Source: Nematostella vectensis (taxonomy: Eukaryota; Cnidaria; Anthozoa; Actiniaria; Edwardsiidae). From it: a DNA stretch of 64,000 bases. A program made the translations under genes and the position numbers. The notes under the pieces were generated by a model. That model searched no databases. It was given only the letters and a program-made list of their open reading frames with translations, and was not told the DNA's origin. The DNA is taken from NCBI RefSeq assembly GCF_932526225.1, contig NC_064036.1:20358953-20422952 (forward strand), read 5' to 3'. Of the stretch, positions 38,401 through 51,210 are shown piece after piece. Position 1 is the stretch's first letter; each line of letters begins with the position of its first letter.

Positions 38401-39600
38401 TTTCTAGCACTGGCTGGCAAAAAGCAATCGACAGCTGAGGATTGACACTTGTTAGGTTTCCAGTGGGACTTCTGTCGACTGTCATTTCAAAGTCATATTT
38501 ATCGGCAAATTCATGTGACAGAAAGCTTCAAGCTTAACTCGTCAGTGGAAAGAACCAGTGTCATTTTTAGCAGTTTAAACTCATCACTTTTCTTGGGAAA
38601 CCGGAAAAACTTGAGCTCTTGACTGACAATGGACTATTCAGACTCAATGCGAGGTAAGTCCTCGGGAATAATGACAACAGTGTGTCATGAACTAGGGAGG
38701 TGAAAAAGTAGAAACTGTAGGACCAGGAAGCTGGATAAATGACCATGTCGTGCAGTAAGTGAAGTATTTGTAAAGCCTGTCCTTAAGCTCAGATATCTTA
38801 AGACATATAGAATAAACTAGAATGGTAGGACGGACACAGGCAAGCCGAGAGCGTCAAGAGGCGTTTGGGTCCTGGACGCTTGGTATGCACAATGGAGCGC
38901 AAAAGGATGATGCAGGCTCATGCTTTGTTGTGTAATTATTTAACAGAGTCACCGTGGATGTGAAAGTAAAATTGATAACAATAATACGAAAATACTTAGT
39001 GAACACCTTATCATTGAGACAATGACTTACAAAATTAATAACAATAGAAAACCTAGTCTTGGAGAATACGAAGGAAGCTAAGCCTAACACTATTATCTTA
39101 ATGTGCTATGGTGGAAAGTTAAAAAAAAAACGATTTCATGGTGAAAATTATTGAAGAATGTCTTGACTCTCGGCATCTTTTTCTGGTGGTGTCAGTGTTC
39201 TGGTTAACTGGTATCATTAGAAAAAAAATATATAGACAAGCTGTAGAATTACTAGATTGTGTCCGTGATAGGCGTGGTGGCATCAGGGAAATAAATCAAC
39301 GTAACGTTGAAATAATAAAGTTATGAATAAAGAATAATAAGTTAAGAATATATATAGAATAACGTTATGTTTTACGCCTCTGTGAAAAGAGAGTAGTTTG
39401 GCTGACATTCTAAGTATTTAGACGAGCAAAAGGGACTAAGGCCGGATGGGGGTTTGTACTTGTAATGTTGAATGCAAGCAATAGGCAGTCGGCGGATCCT
39501 GCTAGTGCGAGCCAACAACGAGTTGAAAGGGATCAATAGCCAATTAGAGCTGGGCATGTTTTAGGGAATCTTAATAATCTCAGCAAAGGACAGTTATTCT

Positions 39601-40931
39601 CTTTCTGTAACCACGAGAAATTAGAGCCATTGTGTAAACAAAAATCACTGTAAATAGATGAGTGGTCTACAGAATGGCCAGGGAGGTTGATTACATCGTT
39701 GCGGTGTTCACCAAAACCTGTGCGGGGCATGGGACCAGTTTGTACAATGTCAATCATACCGCTATGCTTACATGAAATACAATACATAAGATTGCTAAAT
39801 GAGCAAGTAATCAAGTCTATACAGGTTCCACTCTCCATTAGATCTGGTTATGCATGTGGTAGGAGTAATGTTTTAACAAATGATACATTTCTTCCTAGTG
39901 CACTTGAAGGTGCCAGACCCTAAACCTGGTAGGACTCAAAGTGTTGCTGACAAGGAAGGTACATAAATTCTTGTCACATTGGAAAGAGAAAGGTTGTTGT
40001 TCAGGTATAATAGCTGCAGTTTCAGGGCCCTCCTGTAAATTCTTAAAGTTTTAAGAGACCAGATGTTTGATGGCTAAATCGGTAGGATGAGATGTGAGAG
40101 GAAAGGGAATTCCATCCTCCTGTTTGGGTTAGGAGGAATGTAACGCAACCAAACGATCAATGGACATGGCTCTCTCAAGATCATCAGTGACCACATTTGC
40201 GGGATATGCGCGAACAATGTAGAACTGACACATTTTCTCGGATTGAGAATGACAGTCAGAGTCATCGGTGCAAAGTCCATGAAGTCAAAGAAATTGGAGT
40301 AATGGATAGAAGTTTTGACATGCTGTAGGTGAGAGGACGAGTACAGTAAATAGCTGTGTAAATCGGTGGGTTTGTGGTACACTGAAGTAACTAGACGGTC
40401 TCCTTGGTTGGACAGTGAGATGCCAAGAAATGCGACTGAGGTTTCAGAAATCTTTCCATGTGAAATCTAGTGCAGGATGGAAGATGCTAACAAAACCAAA
40501 ACAGGGGCAGAGATCCCGTTGGAACAAGATGTTGCACAAATGCAATCACCGACATAAGAGCCGTAGAAGAGTGGGATGGGGTCTTCATATTTCTCAATCA
40601 TCTCTTCCTCAACGTATCCAACACCAGGTTGGCGTAGCTGGATCCCATTTTAGCCACAAAGGCAACACCAGTGTCTTCATTGTAGAAGCCCCCTGGAAAA
40701 GAGAAACAGTTGAGCGTTACCACCAGCTCAGTTAACCTCAAAGAATAGCAGTGCTGGGCTGTTGTAGACTACTGCGATCAAAACAGTGTCTAAGAGCTTT
40801 GAGGGCCTCGACATTAGAAATAACAATTAACAGAGATTTGACGTCCATGGGAAAAAAAAACTTATACATACTGCCAGATAAGAAAAGTTGATGAGAATGT
40901 TAAGAGCATGGTTGGTGTCCTTGATATAGGA
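39601..40931 (-). pseudogene. Penelope-like element fragment, left arm, unit 2
   Basis: Near-identical duplicate of 34887-36217 with the same stops, frameshifts and truncation points. The shared defects show that the element was already broken before the tandem duplication. Confidence 0.72.
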
Positions 40932-40971
40932 AGGTAGAGACTGAACAAGGCGCCTTTTGTCCAGTCTTTAC

Positions 40972-42299
40972 ATTCCTATATCAAGGACACCAACCATGCT
41001 CTTAACATTTTCAGCATCTTCGCTTTCTTTCCTGGCAGCACCCATAAGATTTATTTACCATGAATGTAAAATCTCTGCAAACCATTATTCCTAATGGCTA
41101 GGCCCTCAAAGCCCTCAAACATTGCTTTTATCGCAGGAGTGTGAAACAGCCCAGCACTGCTATTCTTTAAGGTTAGCTGAGCTGGTGGTAACGCTCAACT
41201 GTTTCTCTTTTCCAGGGGGCTTTACAAGGAAGACACTGGTGTTGCCTTGGTGGCTAAAATGGGATCATGGTACGCCAACCTGTTTGTTGGATACGTTGAG
41301 GAAGAGAGTTTTGAGAAATATGAAGACCCCATCTCGCTCTTCTACGGCTCTTATATCGGTGATTTCATTTGTGCAACATCTTGTTCCAATCTGGATCTCT
41401 GCAACTTAGCAACTTCCATCCTGAACTAGATTTCACATGAGAAGATTTCTGAAACCTCAGTCGCATTTCTTGGCATCTCACTGTCCAACCAAGACGACCG
41501 TCTATTCACTTCAGTGTACCACAAACCCACCGATTTACACAGCTATTTACTGTACTCATCCACTCACCTTCAGCATGTCAAAATTTCTATCCATTACTCC
41601 AATTTCTTTGACTTAATGAACTTCGCAGCGACGATTCTGACTTTCATTTTCAATCCGAGAAAATGTGTCAGTTCTTCAGTGTCAGCGCATATCCCGCACA
41701 TGGGGTCACTGATGATCTTGAGAGAACCATGTCCATTGACCGTTCTGTTGCGTTACATGCCTCCTAACCCAAACAGGAGGATGGAATTCCCTTTCCTCTC
41801 ACATCTCATCCTACCGATTTAGCCATCAAACATCTGGTCTCTTAAAACTTTAAGAATTTACAGGAGGGCCCTGAAACTGCAGCTATTATACCTGAACAAC
41901 AACCTTTCTCTTTCCAATGTGACAAGAATTTATGTACCTTCCTTGTCAGCAACACTTTGAGTCCTACCAGGTTTAGGGTCTGGCACCTTCAAGTGCACTA
42001 GGAAGAAATGTATCATTTGTTAAAACATTACTCCTACCACATGCATAACCAGATCTAATGGAGAGTGGAACCTGTATAGACTTGATTCCTTGCTCATTTA
42101 GCAATCTTATTTATTGTATTTCATGTGAGCATAGCGGTATGATTGACATTGTACAAACTGGTCCCATGCCCCGCACAGGTTTTGGTGAACACCGCAACGA
42201 TGTAATCAACCTCCCTGGCCATTCTGTAGACCACTCATCTATTAACAGTGGATTTTTTTACACAATGGCTCTAATTTCTCGTGCTTACAGAAAGAGAAT
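40972..42299 (+). pseudogene. Penelope-like element fragment, right arm, unit 2
   Basis: Near-identical duplicate of 36258-37585, including the YIGD motif and the truncated GIY-YIG. Visible differences include ATTCCTCC to ATGCCTCC and GTAAGCATAG to GTGAGCATAG. Confidence 0.72.
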
Positions 42300-42508
42300 A
42301 ACTCCATTTGGGTCGATTTCTTTCAGCATTTCTTGAACAACTACACGTGGTACCAGTATACCCTTCATTCGAAGATTATGCCAAACTGACCGATATCCAA
42401 CAATCGAATTTGGTCCATCCAAAAGTTCTGTAATAGCAGATCTAACGGTATTTGGATCATACTCAAGATATCTTCTTGACATCCCCCAATCTTTAAGACG
42501 TCTTTTCA
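42300..42508 (-). pseudogene. Third, partial copy of the transposase fragment
   Basis: Carries about 70 codons (MSRRYLEYDPNTVRSAITEL to EIDPNG) plus a little upstream, ending abruptly at 42508 where unrelated sequence begins. It marks the right end of the tandem duplication. Confidence 0.88.
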
Positions 42509-42509
42509 G

Positions 42510-45500
42510 CCTCTACAAGAAAGATACACCCCATTGAGCTCTATAACATTCCCATTTTTAACTACATCTAGTACTAGTTAGGTTGTCTTAGTTATAGGCT
42601 TTTGTTACTTTAGAAAGAATACAGTACACATCCCCAGTTACTCTGATTTATACTACTTCGATTTAAGATTCTGGAGGTGTGCAATAATATTACTACACCC
42701 AGCTTAATGGTGCTATTTGTACATTGTTACTGTGTGTATTGTTTACAAACAACCATACAGGCGAGCCTTTCTTTCGCTGGAATTGATCTGAGGTCATAAA
42801 CCACTTTAAGCTTCCTTGCGTTACTATTTCTTACAACCTTACCTGAAACATCCACATCAATGAAATATGCACTTAAGCTGGGAAAACGTTGTATGCTTTG
42901 CGCACACTGAAATGCTCATTGCAACAATTGTTCTTGAGTAAGCCTGCCGGGCCTGGCAATTTGAGCTACTTCAGTACCTTTCAGAAGACCTTAAAAACAC
43001 TCAACGTGGATCCTTCTGACAAGTCTATCCACCCTCGAGCAGCGAAGACTAACTGAATGTAAGAAGCTATTCAAACGTTATTCTTAGAAATTTGTTGCCC
43101 GACAGGAAAGAAGGCTCACACCATCTCCGCAACCCATGCCAATACCAGACATTTAAGTGCAGGATAAAATGATTTTCCTTTTGTTATGATTACACTTTGA
43201 CTTGTCATTTTTATATATTTCTCTCCCACTCTACAATCCACAATCCACAAATAGCCCAGAAGAAGATTTAGGGAGGAAATTGGTCACCGAAACACATGGT
43301 ACCATTGGTAGCCATGCATGCCACCATGTTATGTATACTGTGTGTATATCTAAATGTATGTACACCTGTTAGTATAGTATACATGTATTTGTAAATGTAT
43401 GTATGTATCTACGCATGTTAGTATAGTATACATGTTTTTCTGTTAGAATTTGTATATATCTGTATGTATGTACACATGTAAGTATGGTGTACTTGAATGT
43501 ACATATGTGTAGCACGTGTGCACTCTACGTCACTGTTTTATTTGTCACTGTTTTTAACACCAGACATTTACAGCTTGTCCACCCAGATATAACTTCTGTA
43601 CAGTTGTTTACGTTTGTTCTCCTTTAAAGTAAGCACAGTTTCATAGTATTGTAAGTAAGAAAAAAAGAGGTTGCGCCGTAGTGTATTATTCCAATGTCAT
43701 CTGAAGCTACTGAGTTCATCACCCCTAGAACAGTATTCATGGTTTCACGCCATGACGCCCTTATGTTCCCAATAGGGGTTTGAAACTAGTCTGTGCCTTC
43801 ATTTAGTAATGGCGTTGCTTGTCACACTAAAAATGCTACGCACATAAAGCAGATACTATTGTCAGCTTATTATTATAATTGTAAAACTCAAAGGGCAGGA
43901 AATAGATCCGAAAAAAAAGAAAAAGTAGGAGCAAGTCGGTTCAAGAGGAAATTGAAAGTTGGTTATCTAATACCACCATTTGTACTTGTCAACTAACAGA
44001 AGAGTACCATCAGTACAACAGCATATGCAAAAATGGATGGAATGCTGCAAATCATAATAATCATGTGTGAGGACTCTCTGTTAGCTAGCTTTTATAAGGA
44101 GCGACTTTGTTAAGCTCCACGTTCCATTTTTATCTTCGAACACTCCTTGTGAACATCAGTAAATATTGACAAAATCGTTCAATTAGGGTGAACCCAGTTT
44201 CGGCTAGTTTTTTTAGGAACCAGTGAAACTATCCCATAAACGAAAATCTAGCTGTTAAACTATGAACGGGTGGGATATCTTGGTTACCTGTCCCACCAAC
44301 CTTTGGAGCCTTTGGCCATGCAACAAATCACTTTCACTCTACTTATTATTCAACCATGTACTTCAGTATGCTTGCTAAGGTTTCAATCTTTTCATAATAT
44401 CCATCAAGTTGAGGCAGTTTAAAAAGAAAGAGTCCACAAAAGAACTGGCACTAATAGCATCAGTATATCTTTTGGAGAAACCTTCAACAGTTGACATGAA
44501 AAAGCCTGAGCAAGAGAGGATGTTGTTTTGCCTTTCTTTAATGCAAAAACAAAAAACATTCAAGTCATAGTTTCCCCTACTTTTTTGTTTTGTTTCTGTA
44601 ACGTTTGTAACACAACGCTGTCACGCCATGGCACGTGAGTGAGAGCACGCTCACGAGGTTCAGAATACAAAGTGATTCAGTTGTTTGTTTACGCGTCTTG
44701 TATTTATAAGGTTCCATACGTAAATACAAAGTCCCTTTACTCAGAGAACGATACAGTTTCGTTAAAGAGTTAAAGAAAAGCACGCATACATGACGACATA
44801 CATGGTTTGACAACAAGACTTACGATTTACACCATACAGTATGCCTTGGTTGACATTAGATTGCTTCCACGAGTTTTTTCGCCCATATGGAGATCAATTT
44901 GTTGCTCACAAACACAGGCGATTATTTGATTGTGAAATTATTTACATCATTGCTTAATATCATTCACTTTTCTTAATTGGGTATTTCAAAGTTCATTGTT
45001 ATGCTTGTATTATTCATTTTTTTACAGTATATTACTAACCCCAATCAGAGACAGGGAGACAATGTGGGGAAGAGGAAAAAGAATAGAAGACCAGAGTGTC
45101 ACAGCATCCAGCGAAAGGCACAGACACCTCAGAACACCCGGGAGAAAAGGTGATGGGGGATGCCAAGATCAAGGAGCTACATCCCGGCAGCAACATCAGC
45201 TGATCCCGGCTCTCTTTCAAGAATTTGCAAAAAGGACTGCACCAACCATTCTTATTTTAGATGTTTGCCTTTTTTATGAGATTCTCTTAAATAGCACCTT
45301 ACTTAATACTTGTGGTATTCTACTAATAGAAAAAACAAAAACTAATTTCATGGTAATATTATTAATACATATATCTACAGTAGGCACTGCTTAAAGCTGG
45401 AGCCAGCATAATTGCATTTCAAATATTTATCATAGAATGCAGTTTATAATAATAAATATTATAAGAATAACAAAAATAATAAAATAAAATAAAATTGCTA

Positions 45501-45617
45501 CGTACAACAGAGAATATGAAGTACCACTCAAAAAGGATCCTAATTCTGCTTGTAGAACAAATAAAACCTTGTTTTGCGAATAACCAAATTAAAATCATTT
45601 TTTATGTGTAACTACAG
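42510..45617. other. No confident gene; degenerate repeats
   Basis: 42960-43200 has a faint resemblance to a LINE C-terminus in a broken frame, not strong enough to call. 43319-43515 is a degenerate TATGTA-rich tandem region with a period near 65 bp. 44597-44801 starts TGTAACG and ends GACGACA with a TATAAATAC motif on the minus strand and could be a solo LTR, but no target duplication was found. An open segment at 45035-45240 after a TTTTTTTACAG has unknown identity. Confidence 0.4.
43319..43515. repeat. Degenerate TATGTACA-rich tandem repeat
   Basis: Repeated GTATGTACAC/GTTAGTATAGTATACATG modules with period near 65 bp, about three imperfect copies. No coding potential. Confidence 0.65.
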
Positions 45618-45844
45618 TGTTGGAAACATGATAACTAATGCTGATGTCATAATATGCAAATCAGAGAAAAGACTCTGCATCATGATTGGATAATTAAGTG
45701 CTATGCATATCATGTGATTTTTAGATAGAAGCTCCTCGTGGGCTTATGTAAATACTCTTCTTGATTGTAGCCTTTGAGCGAGTTAGTAAAGTAATAGTTA
45801 TCGGTGAAACTACAAGGTTTCTGTATATCCAGAATATTTTAACA
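45618..45844 (+). repeat. 5' LTR of the copia element
   Basis: 227 bp, TG...CA. It differs from the 3' LTR by a few substitutions (ATAACTAATG versus ATAGCTAATG, CTCTTC versus CTTTTC) and a 4-bp indel (CTGTATATCC versus CTGTCTTTATATCC). Divergence is low, so the insertion is fairly recent. Confidence 0.95.
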
Positions 45845-45908
45845 GGTTATGGGCCCAGGACGTTGGTGAATAGTAATTGCTGAAGTTGTTTACAAATAAT
45901 CTGTCATT

Positions 45909-48879
45909 ATGGCTGAAATAACCAAGATCGAGAAGCTCAACGGGAAGAACTATCAGTCATGGAAATACAACGTGAAGTTGTTGTTGATGGAACGCGGTCT
46001 GTGGGGATTCACGCAGCCAGACCAGGAGATAGCGCCGGCTGACGATGCCGCTGCAGCCGCTAGGAATGCCTTTCGATTGAGATTGGATAAGGCGTACTCT
46101 TTGATCGCTTTAAACGTGGAAAAGGACATCCAGATCCATATCTCGTCGATTACCGACCCACTAGTTGCGTGGCAAAGACTTCAGTGCCAGTTCGAATTTG
46201 TCTCAGTCACTCAAATCGTCAGACTTTCACAAAAATTTTACGCCGCAACAATGGAGGAAAACGATGATCTAATGAAGCATCTCACGGCTATGACATCGCT
46301 AGCGGAGCAGCTTCGAGAGTTAGAGGAGCAGATTTCATCGAGGAAATTCGCGACTGTTGTTTTAGGATCATTGCCCGAGTCGTACGACAATTTTCTAACA
46401 AGTCTTAATGCGAGGAATGCTGGAGAATTAGACTGGGAGATGGTCAAAGGTCTGCTGATCGAGGAGTACATGAAGCACAAGGAAAAAATGGAAAAACAAC
46501 AGGAGTTAGATAACGCTTTGCTGGCGCGAAGTAGACAAAATGGCGGCGCGGGACGTGGTTTCAACAGGACACGTGGCAGAGGAGCAAATCACTTCAACCG
46601 GGGCAATCGTTCATCTGGCTCGAACCCGGATGCAAGATTTCGAGAATTTAACTGCTGGAATTGTGACAAACCAGGTCATTTAATGAGGGATTGTCCGAAC
46701 AACAAGAGCAGTCGGAGATACAATGACCGAGTTCATGTAGCGGACGAGAATACCGAAAGCGATGACGATCGTGAAGCCGTGGCGTTAATTTCCAGCACGA
46801 CAAATCAAGGAGTATGGTTTATCGATTCCGGAGCTACTAAACACATGACAAGTAATTTAAACGTTCTGGAACATTACACTGAGTACAAGGAGCCAAAGAA
46901 GATTTATTTAGGAGATAATACAGTCATTTTCGAGTTGGACGAAGGCAATGCGCATCTCACCACGTGCGATAGAAGTTGTGTTAGAGCTACACAAAGTGTT
47001 ATACGTGCCCAAGTTAACAAAGAATTTACTCTCGGTGCCTGCAAATGACCATGATGGGAGCAGAGGTAAGATTTGACAGTGGAAAGTTTGTGGTGGTGAA
47101 GAATGGAAGGGAGTTTTTATTTGGAACTTTGTTCGATAACAAACTATACAAGGCTAATGTAGAGCACGCCAATGTGGCGCATGCGCAGGAGTCGACAACA
47201 TGGCACTGTAGGTATGGACACTTAAACTACGACTATCTGAACAGATGAAAGAAAGACAAAATGGTGAATGGCATGGATTATGCCACATCTTCGCATACAA
47301 AGGAATGTGAGGCATGCATTCTGGGAAAGATGCAAAAGAAACGTTTTCCAACAAACAGCGAAGAAGAGAAGAGGAGAGCTACAAGGCCGTTTCAAGTAGT
47401 GCATAGCAATGTTTGTGGTCCCATGCAAGTTGAGTCTAAAGGAGGGAGCAAGTATATGTTAATATTTACAGATGACTATTCAAGGTATGCTACAGTGTAT
47501 TTCATTCGTCACAAGAGTGAAGTATTAGCCAAGTTCAAGGAATGTGTGTTATGTTGAAAAACAGTTTGGACACAAAGTCGAGATTCTTAGTTCCGAGAAA
47601 CAGTTTGGATATGAAGTGCAGATTCTCTGGAACGACAATGGAGGAAAGTATACCTCATCTGAGTTTATAGCGTTTTGTAATGAAAAGGGGATCGGACGGG
47701 ATTTAACCACCCCTCATTCGCCTGAGCAGAATGGAGTCGCGGAACGTTTAAACCGAACAATCATGGAATCGGCTAGATCTATGCTTCAACACTCAAATTT
47801 GTCAAAGGATTTCTGGGCAGAAGCATGCAATACTGCAGTCTACTTGCACAACCGGAGCCCGACTGCAGCATTAGACAATGGAACACCATTTGAGTGCTTA
47901 TTTAAGAGAAAACCAAATGTTTCCCATTTGAAAAAGTTTGGATGTGTGAGTTATGAGTACGCCCCAAGGTGTCAGCGCAAGAAGTTGGATGCCAAAGCGC
48001 GTAAGGCAATTTTCGTTGGGTATCCTACTGGAGTGAAGGGATACAAACTATATGACATTGACAAGAAGTGCTTTGTTGTGAGCAGAAATGGTCAATTTGC
48101 TGAGGACAGATTTGATCATTTTGACAGGAAATCAGCATCAGGTGGACGATGGACAGCAGGACGATTTTGTGACAGATCTAGATGAGGCTGAGGGTGTCCC
48201 TGAGCTTCCAATACACGAGGATCTAGCAGGGGAGAATATCGAACCAGTGGGAGCAAAGACTCCAATACCAAGAACATATGAGGAAAATTTTATGGAAGGA
48301 GTCAGAAACCTAGGACCAGCCAGAAAAAGGAGAGCACCAGCTAGATTCAGAGATGAGGACTGTAATTTAACTGAATCCTTAACTTCTGAATTGGATGAAC
48401 CAAAGACAGTAGGTGAAGCTTTGAACAGTGAACGGTGTGAACAATGGCAAGATGCCATGAATTCAGAGTTTTCTTCTCTCCTCGATAATGATAAATGGGA
48501 ATTAGTACCACCCCCCGAAGGGAAGAACATTGTTGGATCTAAATGGGTGTTTAAAGTTAAGCGTGATGAGAATGGCTGTGTTGACCGTTACAAAGCAAGG
48601 CTTGTTGCGCAAGGATATTCACAATTGAAGGGTGTGGACTATGACGAAGTGTTCTCACCAGTTACCCGCAGTGCTTCGCTAAGATCATTGCTCGCTCTGG
48701 CAAATGTGCATGACCTTGAAGTTCACCAAATGGATGTGAAGACTGCTTTTCTGAACGGAAATTTAGACTGCGATATTTATATGGCTCAGCCTGAAGGGTT
48801 TGTAGATCCAAAGAGACCTGACTATGTATGTAAATTAAAGAAGAGCCTATACGGCCGCAAACAGTCAGCACGCTACTGA
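45909..48879 (+). pseudogene. Copia gag-pol polyprotein gene, broken
   Basis: ATG at 45909 (MAEITKIEKLNGKNYQSWKY) opens gag, with a CCHC knuckle CWNCDKPGHLMRDC and a protease motif WFIDSGATKH. Downstream are the integrase zinc-binding region (WHCRYGHLNY..CEACILGK), the core (SNVCGPM, WNDNGGKY, SPEQNGVAER) and the first part of RT (KWVFKVKRDENG..RYKARLVAQGY, VHQMDVKTAFLNG, QPEGFVDP). The frame changes at least four times (about 46970, 47040, 47540 and 48150), and a TGA interrupts at 47246. The first catalytic Asp of the integrase core reads Asn (SNVCGP). A 45-bp duplication repeats EKQFG.xVxIL at 47550-47640. RT stops before the YxDD box. Non-functional. Confidence 0.88.
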
Positions 48880-49129
48880 AATGCTACTCTGGATGAGTAT
48901 TTTATATAAAAAAATATTTAAAATGAGGCAGATGGATGCATTTATGTGAAGACATTATGACTAAAGGACTAGCAAACCAACTTTTCAGAGATTGAGAGAC
49001 ATGCTAGGTATTAAGAAGATTGTTTGATTATTGGAACTCTCATCTGTACATGTTTCTATAATTTTTACATTGTTTCTGTTTACATTATAATCTTTTGATT
49101 GAACCATCAGCATGACTATCAAGTGGGAG

Positions 49130-49360
49130 TGTTGGAAACATGATAGCTAATGCTGATGTCATAATATGCAAATCAGAGAAAAGACTCTGCATCATGATTG
49201 GATAATTAAGTGCTATGCATATCATGTGATTTTTAGATAGAAGCTCCTCGTGGGCTTATGTAAATACTTTTCTTGATTGTAGCCTTTGAGCGAGTTAGTA
49301 AAGTAATAGTTATCAGTGAAACTACAAGGTTTCTGTCTTTATATCCAGAATATTTTAACA
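49130..49360 (+). repeat. 3' LTR of the copia element
   Basis: 231 bp, the partner of 45618-45844. It is followed directly by the target duplication TACAG. Confidence 0.95.
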
Positions 49361-49365
49361 TACAG

Positions 49366-51208
49366 TACTTTCTTGTTATGCTTTTTAAAGAGTTACATGT
49401 ATGGATGTAAATCATCAAAAGATTCATGCTTTATGATTGTAATGTTGAGTGTTATAGAAAGAATTCCACATGGTGGTTGTGAGGCCTTGTTCCCAAGTAA
49501 GTAAACCTTTGGCGGTCTAGATGTTTGGTGCCACCCCCCCAGAATGTCCATCAGGAAAAAATGTTGAATTCATAAGCACTAAGAGAGTACAAATGTGAAC
49601 AAAATATTCAGAAATGTGAGTTTTGACATTTCCTTTTTTTTTGTTTTCCCATGTGGAATTGCTCAGATATCTATTTTCAACACATAAAGGAAAATAGCAA
49701 AGATGAGAGTGCAAACGTGATTAGAAGAGAAACATTTCAAGTGAAAATCGTGTAACCTACACACAATGGCAAAATATGCAGTAATGAAATCGTGAAACTG
49801 GCCTTTCCATGTGACAAATAACATGGATCTGAGAGGTGGAATCACAAAATCCAAGGTGGCGTCCATGACCCAGTTGGTATTGAGATGACATAGGATGGGA
49901 GGCCTGATACTCCATGTAAGAAAAAGGCCTGTGTACTGTAAGTTCACAGAGAGTTCACTAAAAAAATTACACTCATTTCTTTCCCAGAATTTTGCCAGGT
50001 CTTATCTAAACTAGGACTTATCAAAACTGCTTATATCAATTGCTTTAAACAAAAACATTTTGTCAACGAAACAACAGGTACAGCAACTTGCTAAGTTCAA
50101 CTTGACATTTTTTCATTTCTTTTCCACTTAGAAAAAAAAAGAGTTTACAATAGTCAACCTTTACAGATCTTAGTAAAACAAGAAACAAAGCTGGAGCTCT
50201 GAAGAAGAAGACTTCAACTTAATACTTCAGTTGCATACAGTAACAGATTAAGCAAAAATCACTGTCTCAGATAACAAGGACAAGCAAGTGCCACTGCAGC
50301 AAACAACTAAAGAGCAACAGTTGGGCTTAACCAAAACCAAATTGGTATCCACAATTGCCATGACTAGCATGATACTCCAAGGACAAAAGAATGAAAAGCG
50401 AGTGGATGTGGCCCCAAAAAAACACTGATTTGAGTAGACATGATCATGTAAGACCAATCAAAAGAAAAGGCATTTTTTACGATATTTTATATTATTAAGA
50501 TACATTTTCTCACAGCATTTGTGTGAATTATTATTTTTATCATTATCATTATTACTATTATATCACAGTGTTTTACTATAAATAATAATTTTGCAATTAT
50601 ATTGCAATTATTCTCAATTTATGAAAGTGCAGGATAATTGGAAGAGTGATGCTTGCTATTCTTGACATAACATTTTCAACCTTTCATCCTGTATACCGTG
50701 CGTAACAGTTCAACCACCATTTAACAATTGTTTACAAACATTTCAGGAAGGAAATAATTATGAGCATTGAAAAATATTATTTGTAAGGCTGGAAACAGGC
50801 AGTGGTCACAATCTATGGAGTACATATAGAACACTGGCCATTTGAGCAAAAATTGAGAATTCATTATCAAAACTACATGTCTGGAGATGAGACAGACTGT
50901 ACCTGTAAAGCAGATGATGTTTTGGAGATGATCTCTATGCAGGTTGATGCGAAGGGGGCTCTTGGTGTGTGAGTGTTGTGGACAGGCAGCGGAGGAAGGT
51001 TGACAAGTGGAGATGATCCCTATGCAGGTTGATGCGAAGGGGGCTCTTGCTGTGTGAGTGTTGTGGACAGGCAGCGGAGAAAGGTTGACAAGTGGAGGCA
51101 GTGTGCCATGATGCAGTCTCTCAATCTACAAAGAGTGCAAAATAAAGGCACCCCCATGTGAAATCTGTAAGTGTGCTGGGCATCATGGGTTTACATTTGC
51201 CAACAGCC
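49366..51208. other. No gene seen; one short tandem duplication
   Basis: AT-rich sequence; open segments such as 49663-49947 (minus) have no recognisable motif. The 85-bp duplication at 50924-51093 is listed separately. Confidence 0.45.
50924..51093. repeat. 85-bp tandem duplication
   Basis: Two copies start at GGAGATGATC (50924 and 51009), differing by a few bases (TCTATG/CCTATG, TTGGTG/TTGCTG, GAGGAAGG/GAGAAAGG). Confidence 0.95.
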
Positions 51209-51210
51209 TA

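Larger units (their letters stand above)
32875..42508. repeat. 4.71-kb tandem duplication, 2.04 copies
   Basis: Unit 1 (32875-37585) and unit 2 (37586-42299) are nearly identical over their whole length. A third, partial copy (42300-42508) repeats the first ~210 bp and stops at TCTTTTCAGC. Each unit carries the 5' part of the transposase gene, the CACGGC block, about 1.2 kb of spacer and a head-to-head pair of Penelope-like fragments. Unit junctions fall at the sequence AACTCC. Only scattered single-base differences are visible (such as TTCTGT/TTTTGT and TCTTTTG/CTCTATTG). Confidence 0.95.
45618..49360 (+). mobile_element. Ty1/copia LTR retrotransposon, internally deleted
   Basis: LTRs at 45618-45844 (227 bp) and 49130-49360 (231 bp) start TGTTGG and end TTAACA. 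The element is flanked by the 5-bp duplication TACAG (45613-45617 and 49361-49365). The primer-binding site GGTTATGGGCCCAG directly follows the left LTR and fits initiator Met-tRNA priming, usual in copia. A purine tract (AAGTGGGAG) precedes the right LTR. The internal region is only 3.3 kb because the second half of RT and most of RNase H are missing. A remnant of the RNase H end (IMTKGLA) survives near 48955. Confidence 0.93.

Noticed and set aside
42960-43200. LINE C-terminal fragment
   Set aside because: Only a faint similarity in a broken frame; not enough to annotate.
44597-44801. Solo LTR (TGTAACG...GACGACA)
   Set aside because: Flanks GTTTC and TACAT do not match as a target duplication and no partner LTR was seen.
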